NCBI RefSeq assembly: GCF_000143415.4
Contig: NW_003314292.1
Location: forward strand, 1,625,666 to 1,689,665
Origin: Selaginella moellendorffii
Taxonomy: Eukaryota > Streptophyta > Lycopodiopsida > Selaginellales > Selaginellaceae
Length of the DNA: 64,000 bases
Direction: 5' to 3'
The notes beneath the pieces were generated by a model. The model did no database searches. It was not told where the DNA came from and saw only the letters and a list, made by a program, of their open reading frames with translations. Positions 9,036-20,076 of this stretch are shown in pieces. A program made the translations under genes and the position numbers. The number at the start of each line of letters is the position of its first letter. Position 1 is the first letter of the stretch.

Positions 9036-11439
9036 TCAGATGTTGGAGAGCTTGGAGAAGGCCAGTCGCACGGTGGATTTCTTCACCACCGTCGCGTGCT
9101 TGCACACCAGCGCTTCCGTCGCCTGTTCCTCGTTGTCAAAGTGGACCAGCGCTTGCTTCTTGCCGTTTGCCTCGAAGATCTTCACGTTGAGGATGTTGCC
9201 GTGCGGGGACAGATGGTTCATCAGGTCCACCTCGGTGATGTCCGTCGGCAGGCTCGAGACGTGGATCATCTTGGTCGGGGAGCAGCAGTACTTGTAGTTC
9301 TTGAGCGCGTTGCGGTTGAAGCGGTTCAAGTTCGATGACGAGTAGTCGTGAGTGTCTTGCGATGGATTTATCTGCGAGTGCTTAGAGAAGTTCACTTCCA
9401 TTCGCTTCTCAAAGAGCATCGTTCCCTGCCAAGCAAACACGTTTGCAGAGTTTTGGAATGGAATAAATAACAATACTACTTACTCTCAAGTAGTACACTG
9501 CAAGCTCGGCTTGATAGCCATCGCCCATTTGTATGAGTGCGTGGTCGGGCTTGTTGTGCAACATTTTTATCCGAATTATGTTTCCATAGTTGGAGAACAA
9601 GTTAAATAGTTTGTCCGCATCGACCTTCTGCCATATTCCAAGCGTAAGGACTACTATATATTTGCCAGTGAACGTGGTTACCTCGGGAGCTAAGTTTGAT
9701 ACGAGAAGAGTGCATCGCTCGTTCGTACCAGTGACGCCGGGAGGAAGTGTGCCACCAGACGCAGCCGCTGCAGCAGCCGCTGACGGTGTCATTGGAACCT
9801 GACAAAACAAAGGAAGTAAAATGTCTGAAGAGAACAAGAAGGAAGAAATTTTTATGTACCTGATAGCCAAGAGGCTGAGCACCAGGAGCCTGCTGGAAGT
9901 TGACTGCAAGAGAAAGCAAAATACTTTAAACACCTGCCAGACACACAAATTTTCTCCCACCTATTTGTCCAGCCGGTCTCGGAGGCATAGCGTAGATGTT
10001 ACCGTCCAAAAGAGACTGTTGAAGCAGAACGTTTGCCTAAGTTGACGAAGGCGCTTAATGCTCGGAATCGCCAAACCAAAAATAAAAAACTCACCATCAT
10101 GTTATTACCCCCAGGCGGGTTCTGAGATCGCCCAGGCTCGTTTGGTAGAGAACTATTTGTGTAGTCCCTGCAATATTTATCCGCTAAAGCATCAAACAAG
10201 ACAAAAAAAGAGGAAAATATCGGAGGAGGTTGGTACCTTGTCCGTTCGTTATTGAAGTTCACTTGGAGCTCCTGAAGGCTGTTATAATGTGCGACATCAG
10301 CTTGATACATGAAAGTAAGTCTTACAACGTACTTAGAAAACTGGATGTCCAATGTACAGCAGCCGTCATAGATGTTACGCCCTTGGAGAAGGGACTTTGC
10401 GTAAACAGCACTTTGCTGATTGTTGTACTGAATAAGCGCTTGCAGGCCTGCGTCAAAAGCACGAATGATAAAAGGCAAAAAGAAAAGTAGCTTCGCAAAA
10501 TCACAAGCAACAGCAAAGCCTACGAGACAGAATAGAAAAGAGAAATAAAAAGTTAAGAGTAGACGAGAGGAGCTAACCAGCTGACTTCTGGAACGTGACG
10601 ATCTTCTCGACATGGCCATGAGGGTTAAAAACTTGATGCAGCACATCCACGGTGATGGGATAGAGCGGGTGGTGAATAGTAACTAAGAGAATTCGGTTGG
10701 GTTGTTGATCCTGAAGAAGACCCACACCGCGTTCCAGCAAGATACAAGAGAAGACAGGAAGAGAAAAAGAAGTGAGGGAGCCAGTACTGAAGTAGAAAGC
10801 TAAAGAAAATCCAAAGCAAAAAGAAAGAAAGAAAAATTCTTGAGAACTGGTGCTTCCATCTAGAGATAAAGGCACTCAGTCCATCCTAGGAGACAAACCT
10901 GATCACCAGCCGGACGCCGAGGTTGCGTTGCTTGATCAGAAGTTGTGAGCTCCTGATGTGACGAAAACTGGATGTAAACGTTTCTACCCCTGTGGCAAGC
11001 AAGCACGGAAAAACGTCAGCTTTCACGGCCAAAACAGAAAGAAACAGCGATAGCGAGAGAGAGAGAGAGAGATAGAAAGGAAGAGAAAAAAAACCATCGA
11101 ACCTCACACTCGGCTGTACCGACGTGTAGTATTGCATCGCGCTGATGGCTGCATTCACATCTTGCATTTGCAAAAGAGCCTGCACAGAACAGTGATCTTA
11201 AACTGGCTGAAAGAACGAAAAGAAAAAAGAAAGAGCAACCATTACCTGGTTCTTCGTTCTCAGCAAGACCATCTTGCTCACTGACCCAAATGGCTGGACC
11301 AGTCCGAGCAAGTCACTCTGCAAAGGAAAGAAGAAAAAAAATTTCTCTCATTGCTCAAACAACTATAAACTCTCCTCTTTACCTCCGTTATTTCTTGCCC
11401 AACATTCCGGACGTGGAGAACCTTGGACGGCTCCGTCAT
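9036..11439 (-). CDS. PTB3: Polypyrimidine tract-binding protein, plant PTB3 type
   Basis: Thirteen coding exons join in frame to 476 aa: 11383-11439, 11246-11317, 11103-11179, 10899-10989, 10578-10710, 10333-10447, 10237-10278, 10095-10167, 9961-10036, 9860-9903, 9682-9798, 9484-9627, 9036-9425. The ATG at 11439 gives MTEPSKVLHVRNVGQEITE, as in Arabidopsis PTB3. Four RRMs are visible: about 6-80, 102-182 (RILLVTIHHPLYPITVDVL), 288-360 (RCTLLVSNLAPE) and 395-470 (TKMIHVSSLP). An Ala run sits before RRM3. PTB proteins bind CU-rich RNA and control alternative splicing, mRNA transport and their own mRNA decay; plant PTB orthologues also move phloem mRNAs. Most introns are about 50-230 bp. The gene is divergent from the subunit-7 gene, 334 bp apart. 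Confidence 0.93.
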
Positions 11440-11773
11440 ATTCTCCAGTATGGCCGCAATATCGACACTACAATCAAAGAGAGGATTAGAATGGGGGACG
11501 ACATTGCAGCCTAATCGCCGCCACAGCGCACACAATGGGGAAGAGCGCGAGGGGGAGCGCGGCGAATCCCGGCGCGGACATACCGGGTTGAGAGAAGAGG
11601 CAGCGATTGACGAGCGCGCTCGATCCGGCAGGGCGATCCTTTCCAAAACCTGCAAAACCCTACTTGTACGGACGAGATCCGGCCCACATCATTATTTTGT
11701 GACCGTTTCTTATGGGGCTTAGGGTTTTAGGGATTTTGGATTTTAGGGTTTCTAGTTTCCCTCTCGCGCGGCA
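11440..11773. promoter_or_regulatory. Shared divergent promoter with telobox cluster
   Basis: The 334 bp between the two start codons holds repeated TTAGGGTTT-type telobox/interstitial-telomere motifs on the + strand at about 11718-11752. Telobox motifs are common near the start of plant housekeeping and translation genes and can bind telobox factors. No convincing TATA box is seen for either gene. Confidence 0.6.
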
Positions 11774-12301
11774 ATGTGGTGGGAAATTTCGCTGCGCCGC
11801 GATGTGATCGTCCATCCCCGGCATATGGATCCTTCCGGCGGCCATCGGCGCTGGATCATCCAGACGCTGCTAGAGGATATGGAGGATCTCCAATGCAGCC
11901 GCGAGCACGGCTACTATGTCGCGCCCACGACGCTGTCCAAGGTGAGCGGGGGCATGATCAGGGAGTCCGGCGGCGTCTCCTACAAAGTGGATTTTAAGTG
12001 CATGGTCTTCAAGTTGATCAAGAACGAGATCGTGGAGCTGGAGATCGAGAATGTGAAGCAGAGTGGCGCCGAGGCCTCTTGCGGCCCTTACACTGCGATC
12101 TTTCTCCACCACAGCCTCATGACTGGGTTTGTCTACTCCAACGAGAACGGCCCGTGTTTCAAGAACAGCGATGGTGTGGTGATCTCCAAAGGTTGTGCTG
12201 TTCGAGCGAAGATCCTGGGAGGGCAGTTCATGGGCGATGGGTTCCGCTGCCTTGCGACGATAAACGACGCTCATCTCGGCGTGATCAATCCGGAAGGATA
12301 A
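11774..12301 (+). CDS. RNA polymerase IV/V-type subunit 7 (Rpb7 family)
   Basis: Intronless, 175 aa, full length for the family. The Rpb7 N-terminal half includes VIVHPRHMDP and HGYYVAPTTLSKVSGGMIRE. The OB-fold half includes VDFKCMVFKLIKNEIVELEI, CGPYTAIFLHHSLM and GCAVRAKILGG. The GYYVA.TTL.K...G.IRE string and an ENGPCF segment are closer to the remembered Arabidopsis NRPD7/NRPE7 pattern than to Pol II NRPB7 (GFVVAITGID). This suggests a Pol IV/V stalk subunit for RNA-directed DNA methylation. Lack of introns fits the retroposed origin proposed for angiosperm NRPD7/E7. A Pol II role cannot be excluded from sequence alone. Confidence 0.75.
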   Translation: MWWEISLRRDVIVHPRHMDPSGGHRRWIIQTLLEDMEDLQCSREHGYYVAPTTLSKVSGGMIRESGGVSYKVDFKCMVFKLIKNEIVELEIENVKQSGAEASCGPYTAIFLHHSLMTGFVYSNENGPCFKNSDGVVISKGCAVRAKILGGQFMGDGFRCLATINDAHLGVINPEG

Positions 12302-13311
12302 GTTTCTCGCGGTCTCTTTTTCCTTCGACTAAAATCTTGGCTAACATTGTTTGCTCCTCGTAAGCAGTTCATGGCTATCGCAAACGAAGGTTACCTTGGA
12401 AAGTTTGATCCTTTCTCTACGAAATATATACATATATTTTCCTTGGACTGAAACTTCGCTAACTTTGTTTGCTCGTCCATGAATGCAGAGCGAATGAGTT
12501 CCTAGAGTGTACACTGCAGGAAATGAAGGTTGGTGCTACGTAACTCTCTCAGAATACAACATTCCATCGCTCATTGTTTCTTATCTGTGACGAGGCAACA
12601 AACTGTTTCAAGTGGCATCCACTGTTGTTTTTACTTCTTTAATGTGCCTCGGTTTTTCCTTTGCAGGACGGACGACGAAGCAACCGCTTCTCTTCTCTGT
12701 CAGTGTAAGTCATTTGCACGATGGATGGCTACTCTTTTCTTTGCTCGATCTAATGCTATTTGGCCAGAAGTGCTGCACAACAATCCAGCCAACTGGTGCT
12801 CCGAACAAAGCGAACACGCAAAGTGAAGCAAAATCAATCACGCTCGCGAGAATTCAGCGCTGGAGAAGCTTCAAGGACTGGGTAAGATTTCGTCCCTGTC
12901 CTGTCGGGTGTTCCGCTAAGACATAGTCATTGTTTCTTTAAGGCATTGGTTGCCTGTATTCGTGTCAGCACGAGTGAAATGAGAGGGGCCAACCAACTTA
13001 GGCCGGTGTCATGCAAACGAGATGGCCATAATGCCCAGCTCTGACTTTTTCTCTCCTTTCTTTTTTCTCTTCCTTTTGTCAATGTGTCATAAAACTCGAG
13101 TGTAGAACCATTCAGTGTAGTTCATGAAATCCAGCGTCTCTCCAGTTGACATTGCATTTATCTCTTTTCAGTTCTGCTCTATCTCGTTTGGTTTCCTTTT
13201 TCATATTTGCTTGTTAAGAGTCAATCAGGACTTTGTCTACAGCCAACTTTGTTTTTGTGTTCTTCTTTCTTTAATCTCCTAACAAGTTATTGGTGCTGCA
13301 GTGCAGTGGGT
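12302..13311. other. Intergenic, no supported gene
   Basis: This probably holds the 3' UTR of the subunit-7 gene and the 3' region of the next gene. Several spliced-looking short segments occur (e.g. 12666-12703 and 12770-12881, each after a pyrimidine-AG), but their translations match nothing I recognise. Confidence 0.4.
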
Positions 13312-14146
13312 TCAGGCGGCAGGAATGAAATCCAGAGGGACTCTGTTACCGCATTTTGGACAGCACAAGTTATCTTTGGAGAGCATAACGTACATGAGGC
13401 ACTGCCGGCAGCCTACAGTGACCATGACAGGCCACTCCTGGGACTTTGCTCGTGCCTTTTGCCGTTTTGACTTCCTCGACTCGGCCTCGCAAGATTCAGC
13501 TCCGACTTGCGTGGTTGACGAACACGGAGACGACGAAGAAGATGAAATCGAGACGTGAGACGGCGATGGTGGAGGTGGTGGTGGTGGCATTGCGACCTGC
13601 TGTTGCTGCTGCGAGCTGCTCATCGGCCGGAGAGTTAATCTCAAATCCAGGTCCTCGATTTCTATCTGCAGCAGTGGACGGCTACGGCCGGTCATGGAGA
13701 CTGTGGAACCTCTGATATTTTCCTTGGCAGTTTGTCCCAGACCAAGCTCCAAATCCACGACAACGCCGCTACTGCTGCTGCTGCTGCTGCTGCTGGTGCC
13801 GCTCGACACCTGAATTCTTTCGCTGGACAGGTGAATTCTGTCGTGAAGTGAATTTTGCGTGAAGGACTGACTGTGCTCCAATGATTGTAGGGGAAGTCTG
13901 TGCGGTACAACGGCGTAGCTCTTGTCTCCGGAGACGCGATTCCGGAAGTAGACAACGCCAGACTGCAAACCAAAACTTCAGGGATTGAGAGAAACAGCGA
14001 ACAAATCTTCTCACCTTCAAGTCAAGACATTTCTCCCACCCGGACGGAAGTGGCTGCTTGGAATCCACGATCTCCAGCAGCGAGTCGACCGACAAGGAGC
14101 TGTGATAGCTCGCCGCGGAGGATTGCGGAGGAGGACAACACTTCAT
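13312..14146 (-). CDS. WW-like/EAR-motif protein with CxxC..CxxC end (GIR1-like), copy A
   Basis: Exon 1 is 14015-14146 and exon 2 is 13312-13962, phase 0, 260 aa. A WW-like fold spans the splice: LPSGWEKCLDLK then SGVVYFRNRVSGDKSY. The middle has Ser, Gln and Pro runs and two LxLxL EAR-type motifs (DLELGL, DLRLTL), which in plants recruit TOPLESS-type corepressors. The end, VGCRQCLMYVMLSKDN then CCPKCGN, is the Cys4 module of the GIR1/GIR2 (GLABRA2-interacting repressor) proteins. The likely role is a small nuclear repressor adaptor. It is paralogous to the gene at 15371-16260 in the same orientation, with the intron at the same codon. Confidence 0.78.
13772..13795 (+). repeat. (CTG)8 microsatellite in coding sequence
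   Basis: Eight CTG units, read as AGC on the - strand, encode most of the Ser run of GIR1-like copy A. Length variation here would change the Ser tract without shifting the frame. Confidence 0.9.
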
Positions 14147-15370
14147 GGTGGCTGGACTTTGAGTGGGACTGAGGAAAAAGAGCTACTAAAGCTACATCCA
14201 ACAAGCGAGACGAAAAATAAGAAAGGTGCGTCTCTCTCTGTGTGTGTTTGTGGAGTGTTTCTTTCTTTCTTTCGTCACTCTATCCCTCTTGTACTTACCA
14301 ACGCCAGCTTTGTTTTTGTAGGTGGTTTCCTTTCTTTCTTTCTTTCAGCAACAAACGAGAGAGGCCCGAGCTACCGCCACCATCACCATCCACTTTGGAG
14401 GAATCAACAACCAAAATCCCTATCAAAGGCAAGCTTTTCCTTCCTTCTTTCTTTCTTAGCTTAAAGGCCCAGCGAGCTCTCTCTCGCTGGCTAGCAGGAG
14501 TTATACTAAAACACTCTCTTTTCCTTGTGTTTTTCTTTCCTTTAGTGTTCTTGGTACACTAAGAGACAGGGCAACAACGTCATGTGAAAACACACCAGTG
14601 GAAGTTGTGAAGCAAGGTCCACTGCCATGAATGCTAATGCGACATGGCATCGCCTCATCGTCACGTCATGCCACACTATGTCACTGGCCGGGGCCCATCG
14701 CGGCCGTCGGCCCCGTGGGCGGCTCGGATGGCGTCCACGTTGCGCTCGGCCCAAGGTTCGTGGATGCTTGTTCTCTCGTTGATCATGCCATGTTTGGGTC
14801 TTTAATCAACATTGTCGTTGTTGTGTGGTGGCCTTGCAGTAATCACGTTGAAAAACTATGGAGGAGAGCTCCAAGCTTCCATGCCGCCATTAAAATCCCA
14901 CGACTTGAGTGGTGGTGTGGACTGTGGAAGAGGAAGACGAAGAAGTAGCGAGTGGAATATCTCCGGGAATAATCTTGTCGTGTATCACATGAATGCATTC
15001 AAACGGACAAGGTGGCGGACGAGAAAGGTGGCGTGCAAACAAAGAGCTTGGAATGGACTTTCTGTGAGATCAAGTTCTTCGATAAATGGATCAATCTATT
15101 GATTTTGTTTGTTTGTTCCTTCGCTCCAGGGTCACTGAATGTTCCCTGTACCATACCAGCGCGTGAAAAGAAAATCTTGGATGGTCCTAGAAACAACTCG
15201 AGCTTTGCACGAATATCTACCATCGCCCAAGTGTGATCGATCGTCCATAACCATCCTTTTTTTTAATCATTATCGCCCAAGATCATGCTATTCATTGTAT
15301 TTCTATAGTTTGGGGGTGGCAAGAACAACTAGTGTGACGGTTCTTCTTCCAGATGAGAGAGAGCTCACCG
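14147..15370. other. Intergenic between tandem paralogues
   Basis: Pyrimidine-rich blocks (CTTTCTTTCTTTC-type near 14258-14270, 14330-14345 and 14445-14457) lie upstream of copy A and look like 5' leader/promoter sequence on the - strand (GA-rich). No gene is supported. Confidence 0.45.
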
Positions 15371-16260
15371 TCACAACAAATCGAGCTCCAATCGTGGCTT
15401 CTTGCTTGGCAAATCTTGGAGAGGATTGATCACGGAGCTCCCACATTTCGGGCACCGTGGATCCGAGCGCGTGAGCATCACGTACATGAGACACCGCTTG
15501 CAGCCGGTGAGAACAACCCGGGGGCTTGGGACGCTCGTCGATTCCTCCGCGACTACCCCCCCTCCTCTCCTGGATCGATCGTCCAATTGGATCTCCGACG
15601 ATGATGTCGCCGAGGAGGTCGGGGATTTGATCGATCGCTTGAGCGCCTCCTGGACCGCCTCGATCGTGGAGATGCCCAGGCTGGGCATCGACTCCCTGGA
15701 CGAGGAACCCGAGTTGGCACTAGTGCTGCCCACGGCGAGATTGAGCTTCAAATCGACCAAATCGAACGACGAGGATGGCGATGGCGATGGCGAGCCTGAC
15801 ATCATCCTGTCCAGCTCCGATTGCAAATCCCAGCAGCTCGTTGCGATCGCGAATGGGTGATTGTACGTGCTCTTGCCGGTGCTGAGATTCACGTAGTAGA
15901 ATTTGCCGAGCTGCGAAAAGAAAAACTCTTAGATCAATTCAAGCGAGATGAGGAAGAACGAGTGGATGGACTTACTTTCAAATCGAGCCTCTTCTCCCAG
16001 CCGCTTGGAGCGGACATCTCCATGTCGAGCTTCAAATCGAGCGTCTCGGTGACAGGAGTCTTGGTGGAGGAAGACGAAGAGCCGCCCAAGAGATCCAAAG
16101 TCGTGGTGCTCGTCTGATCGTTGCTGGATTCGATCGGCTGCCCAATCATGAACTGGAGGAGCTTGTTCTGATCTTCACCCCAGCCTCGCTTCTTGCCCCC
16201 TGCGCCGCCGCCAATGCCAAAGCGAGGTGACGTCCATCCGGAATCCATAGCCACTGCCAT
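15371..16260 (-). CDS. WW-like/EAR-motif protein with CxxC..CxxC end (GIR1-like), copy B
   Basis: Exon 1 is 15976-16260 and exon 2 is 15371-15910, phase 0, 274 aa. Residues 86-110 give the split WW-like fold SGWEKRLDLK / LGKFYYVNLSTGKSTYNHP. EAR-type motifs are LDLKLDMEM (about 73-81) and DLKLNLAVG. The Cys4 module is LTGCKRCLMYVMLTRSDPRC then PKCG. A longer Gly/Ser-rich N-terminus distinguishes it from copy A. The shared intron position and order support a tandem duplication. It is probably a nuclear corepressor adaptor; direct DNA binding is not suggested. Confidence 0.78.
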
Positions 16261-18041
16261 ACTACAACGCTATGTTCCTCTGCCCAATTCCAGCGGCTTG
16301 ACGAACCAATTTGCGATTTTGCTGCGATGGGTCGCTGCGAGACGCTGGATTCTGCCGGGAAGCGGCTCGCTTTGGCGCGGAAAATCCTCGCTGGGCGGCA
16401 CCGCCACCGAAGACCTTGTAGAGAAAATGAAGAAGAAGACGAAGCGAAGAGGCCTAGCTAGGTATTAAAACAGTGGTGGGCGATTGCGATTCCACCAAAA
16501 AACTAAGAAAAAAAGAAGAAAGCACGCTGTTGCGCTGGGCCGTGGCGTCGCGGGCCAAGATTGATCGAACGATAGAGTGGGAGAAGAAGACAAAGATTAG
16601 AGAGGAAAGAAAGAGCGAGATGAGAGAGAGAGAGTGGAGTTCTCCTCGTCGCAAGTCAGGGAAGACGGCGTACAAATGACGACCAAACGTTTTCAATGCA
16701 TCGCTCACACCATTAACACACCCCGACTGGCACTGCTCACACGCACACGAAGAAAAAGATAAACTTCCAGCTTCGCGCGCCAGGGAGAGAGCTTCGATCG
16801 ATGGGAGGAAGAAAAAGGAAGGGGGTCTAGGACTCTCGCTCGTGAAAGAAAAATCGACCAAAACCAACAGCGACTCACCAGCAAACCGCATCAAATGCCC
16901 GCAAACCAAACCCTCTCGCTGTCACACGATCAAGCACACAAAACCTTTGAATCCATTCAAACCCCTCGCAAGGTTTTTGGCTTTGAATGGTGGTGGTGGC
17001 GCAAACCCAGGGTGGAAGATTTCTCTCACACACACAGAGAAACAAAAAGGGGAAGGAAAAGATGGTGGCGATGGTGGTGGCGCCGCCAAGCGATCTTCCT
17101 CGTCCTTTTTCTTCAAAGCATATAAGATACGAGATCGATCGCCCACCCACACAACCGTAACACGCAAACAACAAGGGCAATACAATCGAAAAGCCAGACC
17201 TCGATCTATCATTTACCAGCGACGTGACAAGCGAATGAAAGGTGATGGTTCCAGGCGATGATCACGGCAGGCAAAGCGACCGATCGCGCGCGTATATTTG
17301 TACCCCACCCGAGCGATGGAGAGCTTTCGCGGCGTTTGGATCGCTCGATGGAGCGGTCAGTGGATGTTTTCAAGAGGAAAGAGATTTCTTGGGTGGTAGT
17401 AGTAAAAGTATGTGTATGTATGGTAGGGACAAGCGCGCATTAAATGAGCTTGAAAAGAGTGGCGTGCCAGGAAGGGAGGGAGCATTTGGGGAGCCCTTGC
17501 ATTCAATGGGAGGGCTTTGATCCCGGGAATCAAAGCCGGGCATATTCCGCGAATAACGCATACACGCATTCAAGCCCTCCACACCCAGTCGCCAAAATCT
17601 AATGCTTGCTATCCAATCGGAGTGAGAGAGTGAGTGAATTGGCAAATGAATCGAGCGCGCCCGCCATTAAAGTTCCTCGACTGGATCGATCAATTTCAAA
17701 CGCGCATTGATACGGCAGTAAATCTGTCTCATTACGCGCGGGAGGAGGAAATTACTGCAGCACTCTCGCCAATTTTTCCGCTTTTCACCATAGATAGATG
17801 AGAGGATCAAGGGTTGACGACGCATTGTCAACGGATGTGTACAGAGATCCTCAAGAAATGATGAACAACACAATCATGTGGCGCTGTTAGTCAACAGCCA
17901 CTAGCGCGAGATTAGGGTTCTTGGATTCAAATAATGGCCGTCAGATGGACTCCATCGAACGGATGTTAGCTGGTTTATTTACTTTTAAGGCAAGAGGATT
18001 TGAATGTGGAGCGTTCGATCTTGGCCATCGGACAGCCGAGG
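16261..18041. other. Long GA-rich upstream region, no gene seen
   Basis: This is 1.8 kb between the divergent starts of copy B and the PPR gene. 16490-16660 and 17030-17070 are purine-rich on + (GAGA-like). A TTAGGGTT motif lies at about 17912. Open frames here are low-complexity and match no family. Confidence 0.45.
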
Positions 18042-19928
18042 ATGGACCGGGACAAATTTGCCCGGGCGATTCAATCGTGCACGACTCTGTCCGCCGGGAG
18101 AGAGATCCACGCCCGATTCGCGACTGTGCTGAGCACCGGCGACATTTATCTCTCGCACAAGCTGCTAGAGATGTATGGGAAGTGTGGCAGCGCCGCAAGC
18201 GCGAGAGTGGTCTTTGATTCCATCCCGAGCAAGGATTTCTACTCGTGGGATCTCATGCTGTCCGCCTACGCGCGCAATGGCTGCGTCGACGAGGCCGAGT
18301 TTGTGTTCCATGCGATGCCGGACAGAGCGATCGTCTCCTGGAACGTTCTCCTGTCCGCGCTTGCCAAGGCGGGGAAATTGCGACGAGCCAGGCGGTTGTT
18401 TGATGAAATTCTTGATCCCAACTTGATCTCTTGGACCACGATCGTAGCTGGGTATGCGCAGTTTGGCCAGATTGCGGAAGCAAAATACCTCTTTGATCGA
18501 ATGCCCGAGAGGAACGTCTCCTCCTGGAACGCTCTTCTTTCTGCTTATGCCCAGAGCGGGCAATCGATCGAGGCGAAGCAGCTGTTTGATTTGATTCCAG
18601 TCCCAAACATGAGCTCCTGGACAGTGATTGTCGGAATCTGCGCTCGCAGTGGCAAAATTGAAGAGGCCAAGAGATGTTTCGATAAAATGCCAATGCGTGA
18701 TCTCATTCTCTTCACGATGATGCTCACAGCATATGCCCAAAATGGGCATATTCTCCAAGCAAGAGCCTTGTTCAGCGAGTGTCCACAGTGGGATCTAGTG
18801 TCGTGGACCGCCATGTTGACCGCCTATTCCGAGAGTGGCGATTTCGGAATGGCCAAGGAGATCTTCGACCAAATGGAGGTTCAGGATCTCATCTCCTGGA
18901 CCGCCATCCTGACCGTCTATGCCCACAACGGGCGCCTAGCGGACGCTCGAGATGTGTTTCAACGAATGCCGCAGAGGGACCTGGTGACGTGTACTGCCAT
19001 GTTGGCCGCTTATGCCCAATCAGGGCAACTTGATCAAGCGAAAAGGATCTTCGACGAGATGCCCCAGCGGGACTTGGTGACGTGGAGTGCCATGCTGGCA
19101 GCTTATGCCACGCAAGGGCATCTGGAGGAGGCAAGGACGGTGTTTGAAGCTATGCCAGAGAGGAATCAAGTGACGTGGACGTCCATGCTGGCAGCTTATG
19201 CCGGAATGTCTTACGTGGAGCATGCCAAGCAGGTCTTTGACGCCATGCCCGAGCAAGACGTGGTCGCATATAACGCAATGGTTGCGGTATACGCCCATAA
19301 CCGGCATTTGGAGGAAGCAAAGCTTATGTTTGATTCAATGTCGCAGCGAGACCTAATCTCGTGGAGCGTTATGGTTGTGGCGTATACCCAACATGGGCAT
19401 ATAGGTCTCGGCAGGAGGATCTTCGATCGGATGCCTTCTCAGGACATGATCTCTCAAAGTGGAATGCTGGCTGCTTACGCATATACTGGCAGTCCAAGCA
19501 GCGCATTTGATCTCTTGGACGAGATGAGACTGATTGATCCGCCCGACGAGAGCTGCATTGCATCGCTGCTCATTGCTTGCAGCCGCCTGGGAAGAGTTTT
19601 CGATGCTCGATGCTGGATGACCTCGATGAAGTTTGACTATGGGAGGAGCCCAACAAAGCAGCACTACACTTGCATGGTGGATGTTCTTGGGCGATCTGGG
19701 TATCTCACAGATGCAAGGGATCTCTTAGATTCCATGCCTTTTATGCCTGATACTTTGGAGTGGACGTGCTTTCTCTCGGCGTGTTTCGATCACAACCAAC
19801 TGGAATTTGGAGTAGAAGCGGCCAAGAGCGTTCTAAACTCCTTCCCAAAACATGGGGCTTTGTATGTGCTGCTCTCCAATTCCTTGCAAGGAAAGGCGTT
19901 GACTGGACTGACTAGACTTTACCGTTGA
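18042..19928 (+). CDS. PLS-class PPR protein, S-repeat array with truncated E end
   Basis: The frame opens earlier, but the first ATG is 18042 (MDRDKFARAIQSC), giving 628 aa. There is a lead region with EMYGKCGSAASARVVFD, then an almost unbroken array of 31-residue S-type repeats (WxxMLxAYAxxGxLxxAxxxFDxMPxRDLVS), about 13 units to residue 500. Then come an L-type unit, YTCMVDVLGRSGYL, and the start of an E motif, ALYVLLSNSL. The protein ends there in unrelated residues with no E+ or DYW domain. PLS proteins specify organelle RNA sites, mostly C-to-U editing; without DYW it would need a partner deaminase. No clear targeting peptide is visible from this start. An upstream exon is possible. Confidence 0.82.
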   Translation: MDRDKFARAIQSCTTLSAGREIHARFATVLSTGDIYLSHKLLEMYGKCGSAASARVVFDSIPSKDFYSWDLMLSAYARNGCVDEAEFVFHAMPDRAIVSWNVLLSALAKAGKLRRARRLFDEILDPNLISWTTIVAGYAQFGQIAEAKYLFDRMPERNVSSWNALLSAYAQSGQSIEAKQLFDLIPVPNMSSWTVIVGICARSGKIEEAKRCFDKMPMRDLILFTMMLTAYAQNGHILQARALFSECPQWDLVSWTAMLTAYSESGDFGMAKEIFDQMEVQDLISWTAILTVYAHNGRLADARDVFQRMPQRDLVTCTAMLAAYAQSGQLDQAKRIFDEMPQRDLVTWSAMLAAYATQGHLEEARTVFEAMPERNQVTWTSMLAAYAGMSYVEHAKQVFDAMPEQDVVAYNAMVAVYAHNRHLEEAKLMFDSMSQRDLISWSVMVVAYTQHGHIGLGRRIFDRMPSQDMISQSGMLAAYAYTGSPSSAFDLLDEMRLIDPPDESCIASLLIACSRLGRVFDARCWMTSMKFDYGRSPTKQHYTCMVDVLGRSGYLTDARDLLDSMPFMPDTLEWTCFLSACFDHNQLEFGVEAAKSVLNSFPKHGALYVLLSNSLQGKALTGLTRLYR

Positions 19929-20047
19929 CGCAATCGCCACCGTTGGGAGGCCATTCCATCTTGGCCGTTGGAATCGGCCAGGTTTAGAGTCATAGTGAGC
20001 TTTGAACGCCAGGGCGCTAGCACGGGGAGAGAGCTTCTATGCGCTTC

Positions 20048-20056
20048 AAACCCTAA
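20048..20056 (+). promoter_or_regulatory. Telobox AAACCCTAA upstream of AP2M
   Basis: An exact AAACCCTAA lies 21 bp before the AP2M ATG, inside the likely 5' leader. Confidence 0.7.
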
Positions 20057-20076
20057 GGCGTTTGGGCGCATCGATC

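Noticed and set aside
8898-9338. 146-codon + frame at the end of PTB3
   Set aside because: Antisense to the RRM4 exon, which has unmistakable family sequence.
16842-17261. Overlapping open frames on both strands upstream of GIR1-like copy B
   Set aside because: Low-complexity GA/GT-rich sequence; all are shadows of simple repeats.
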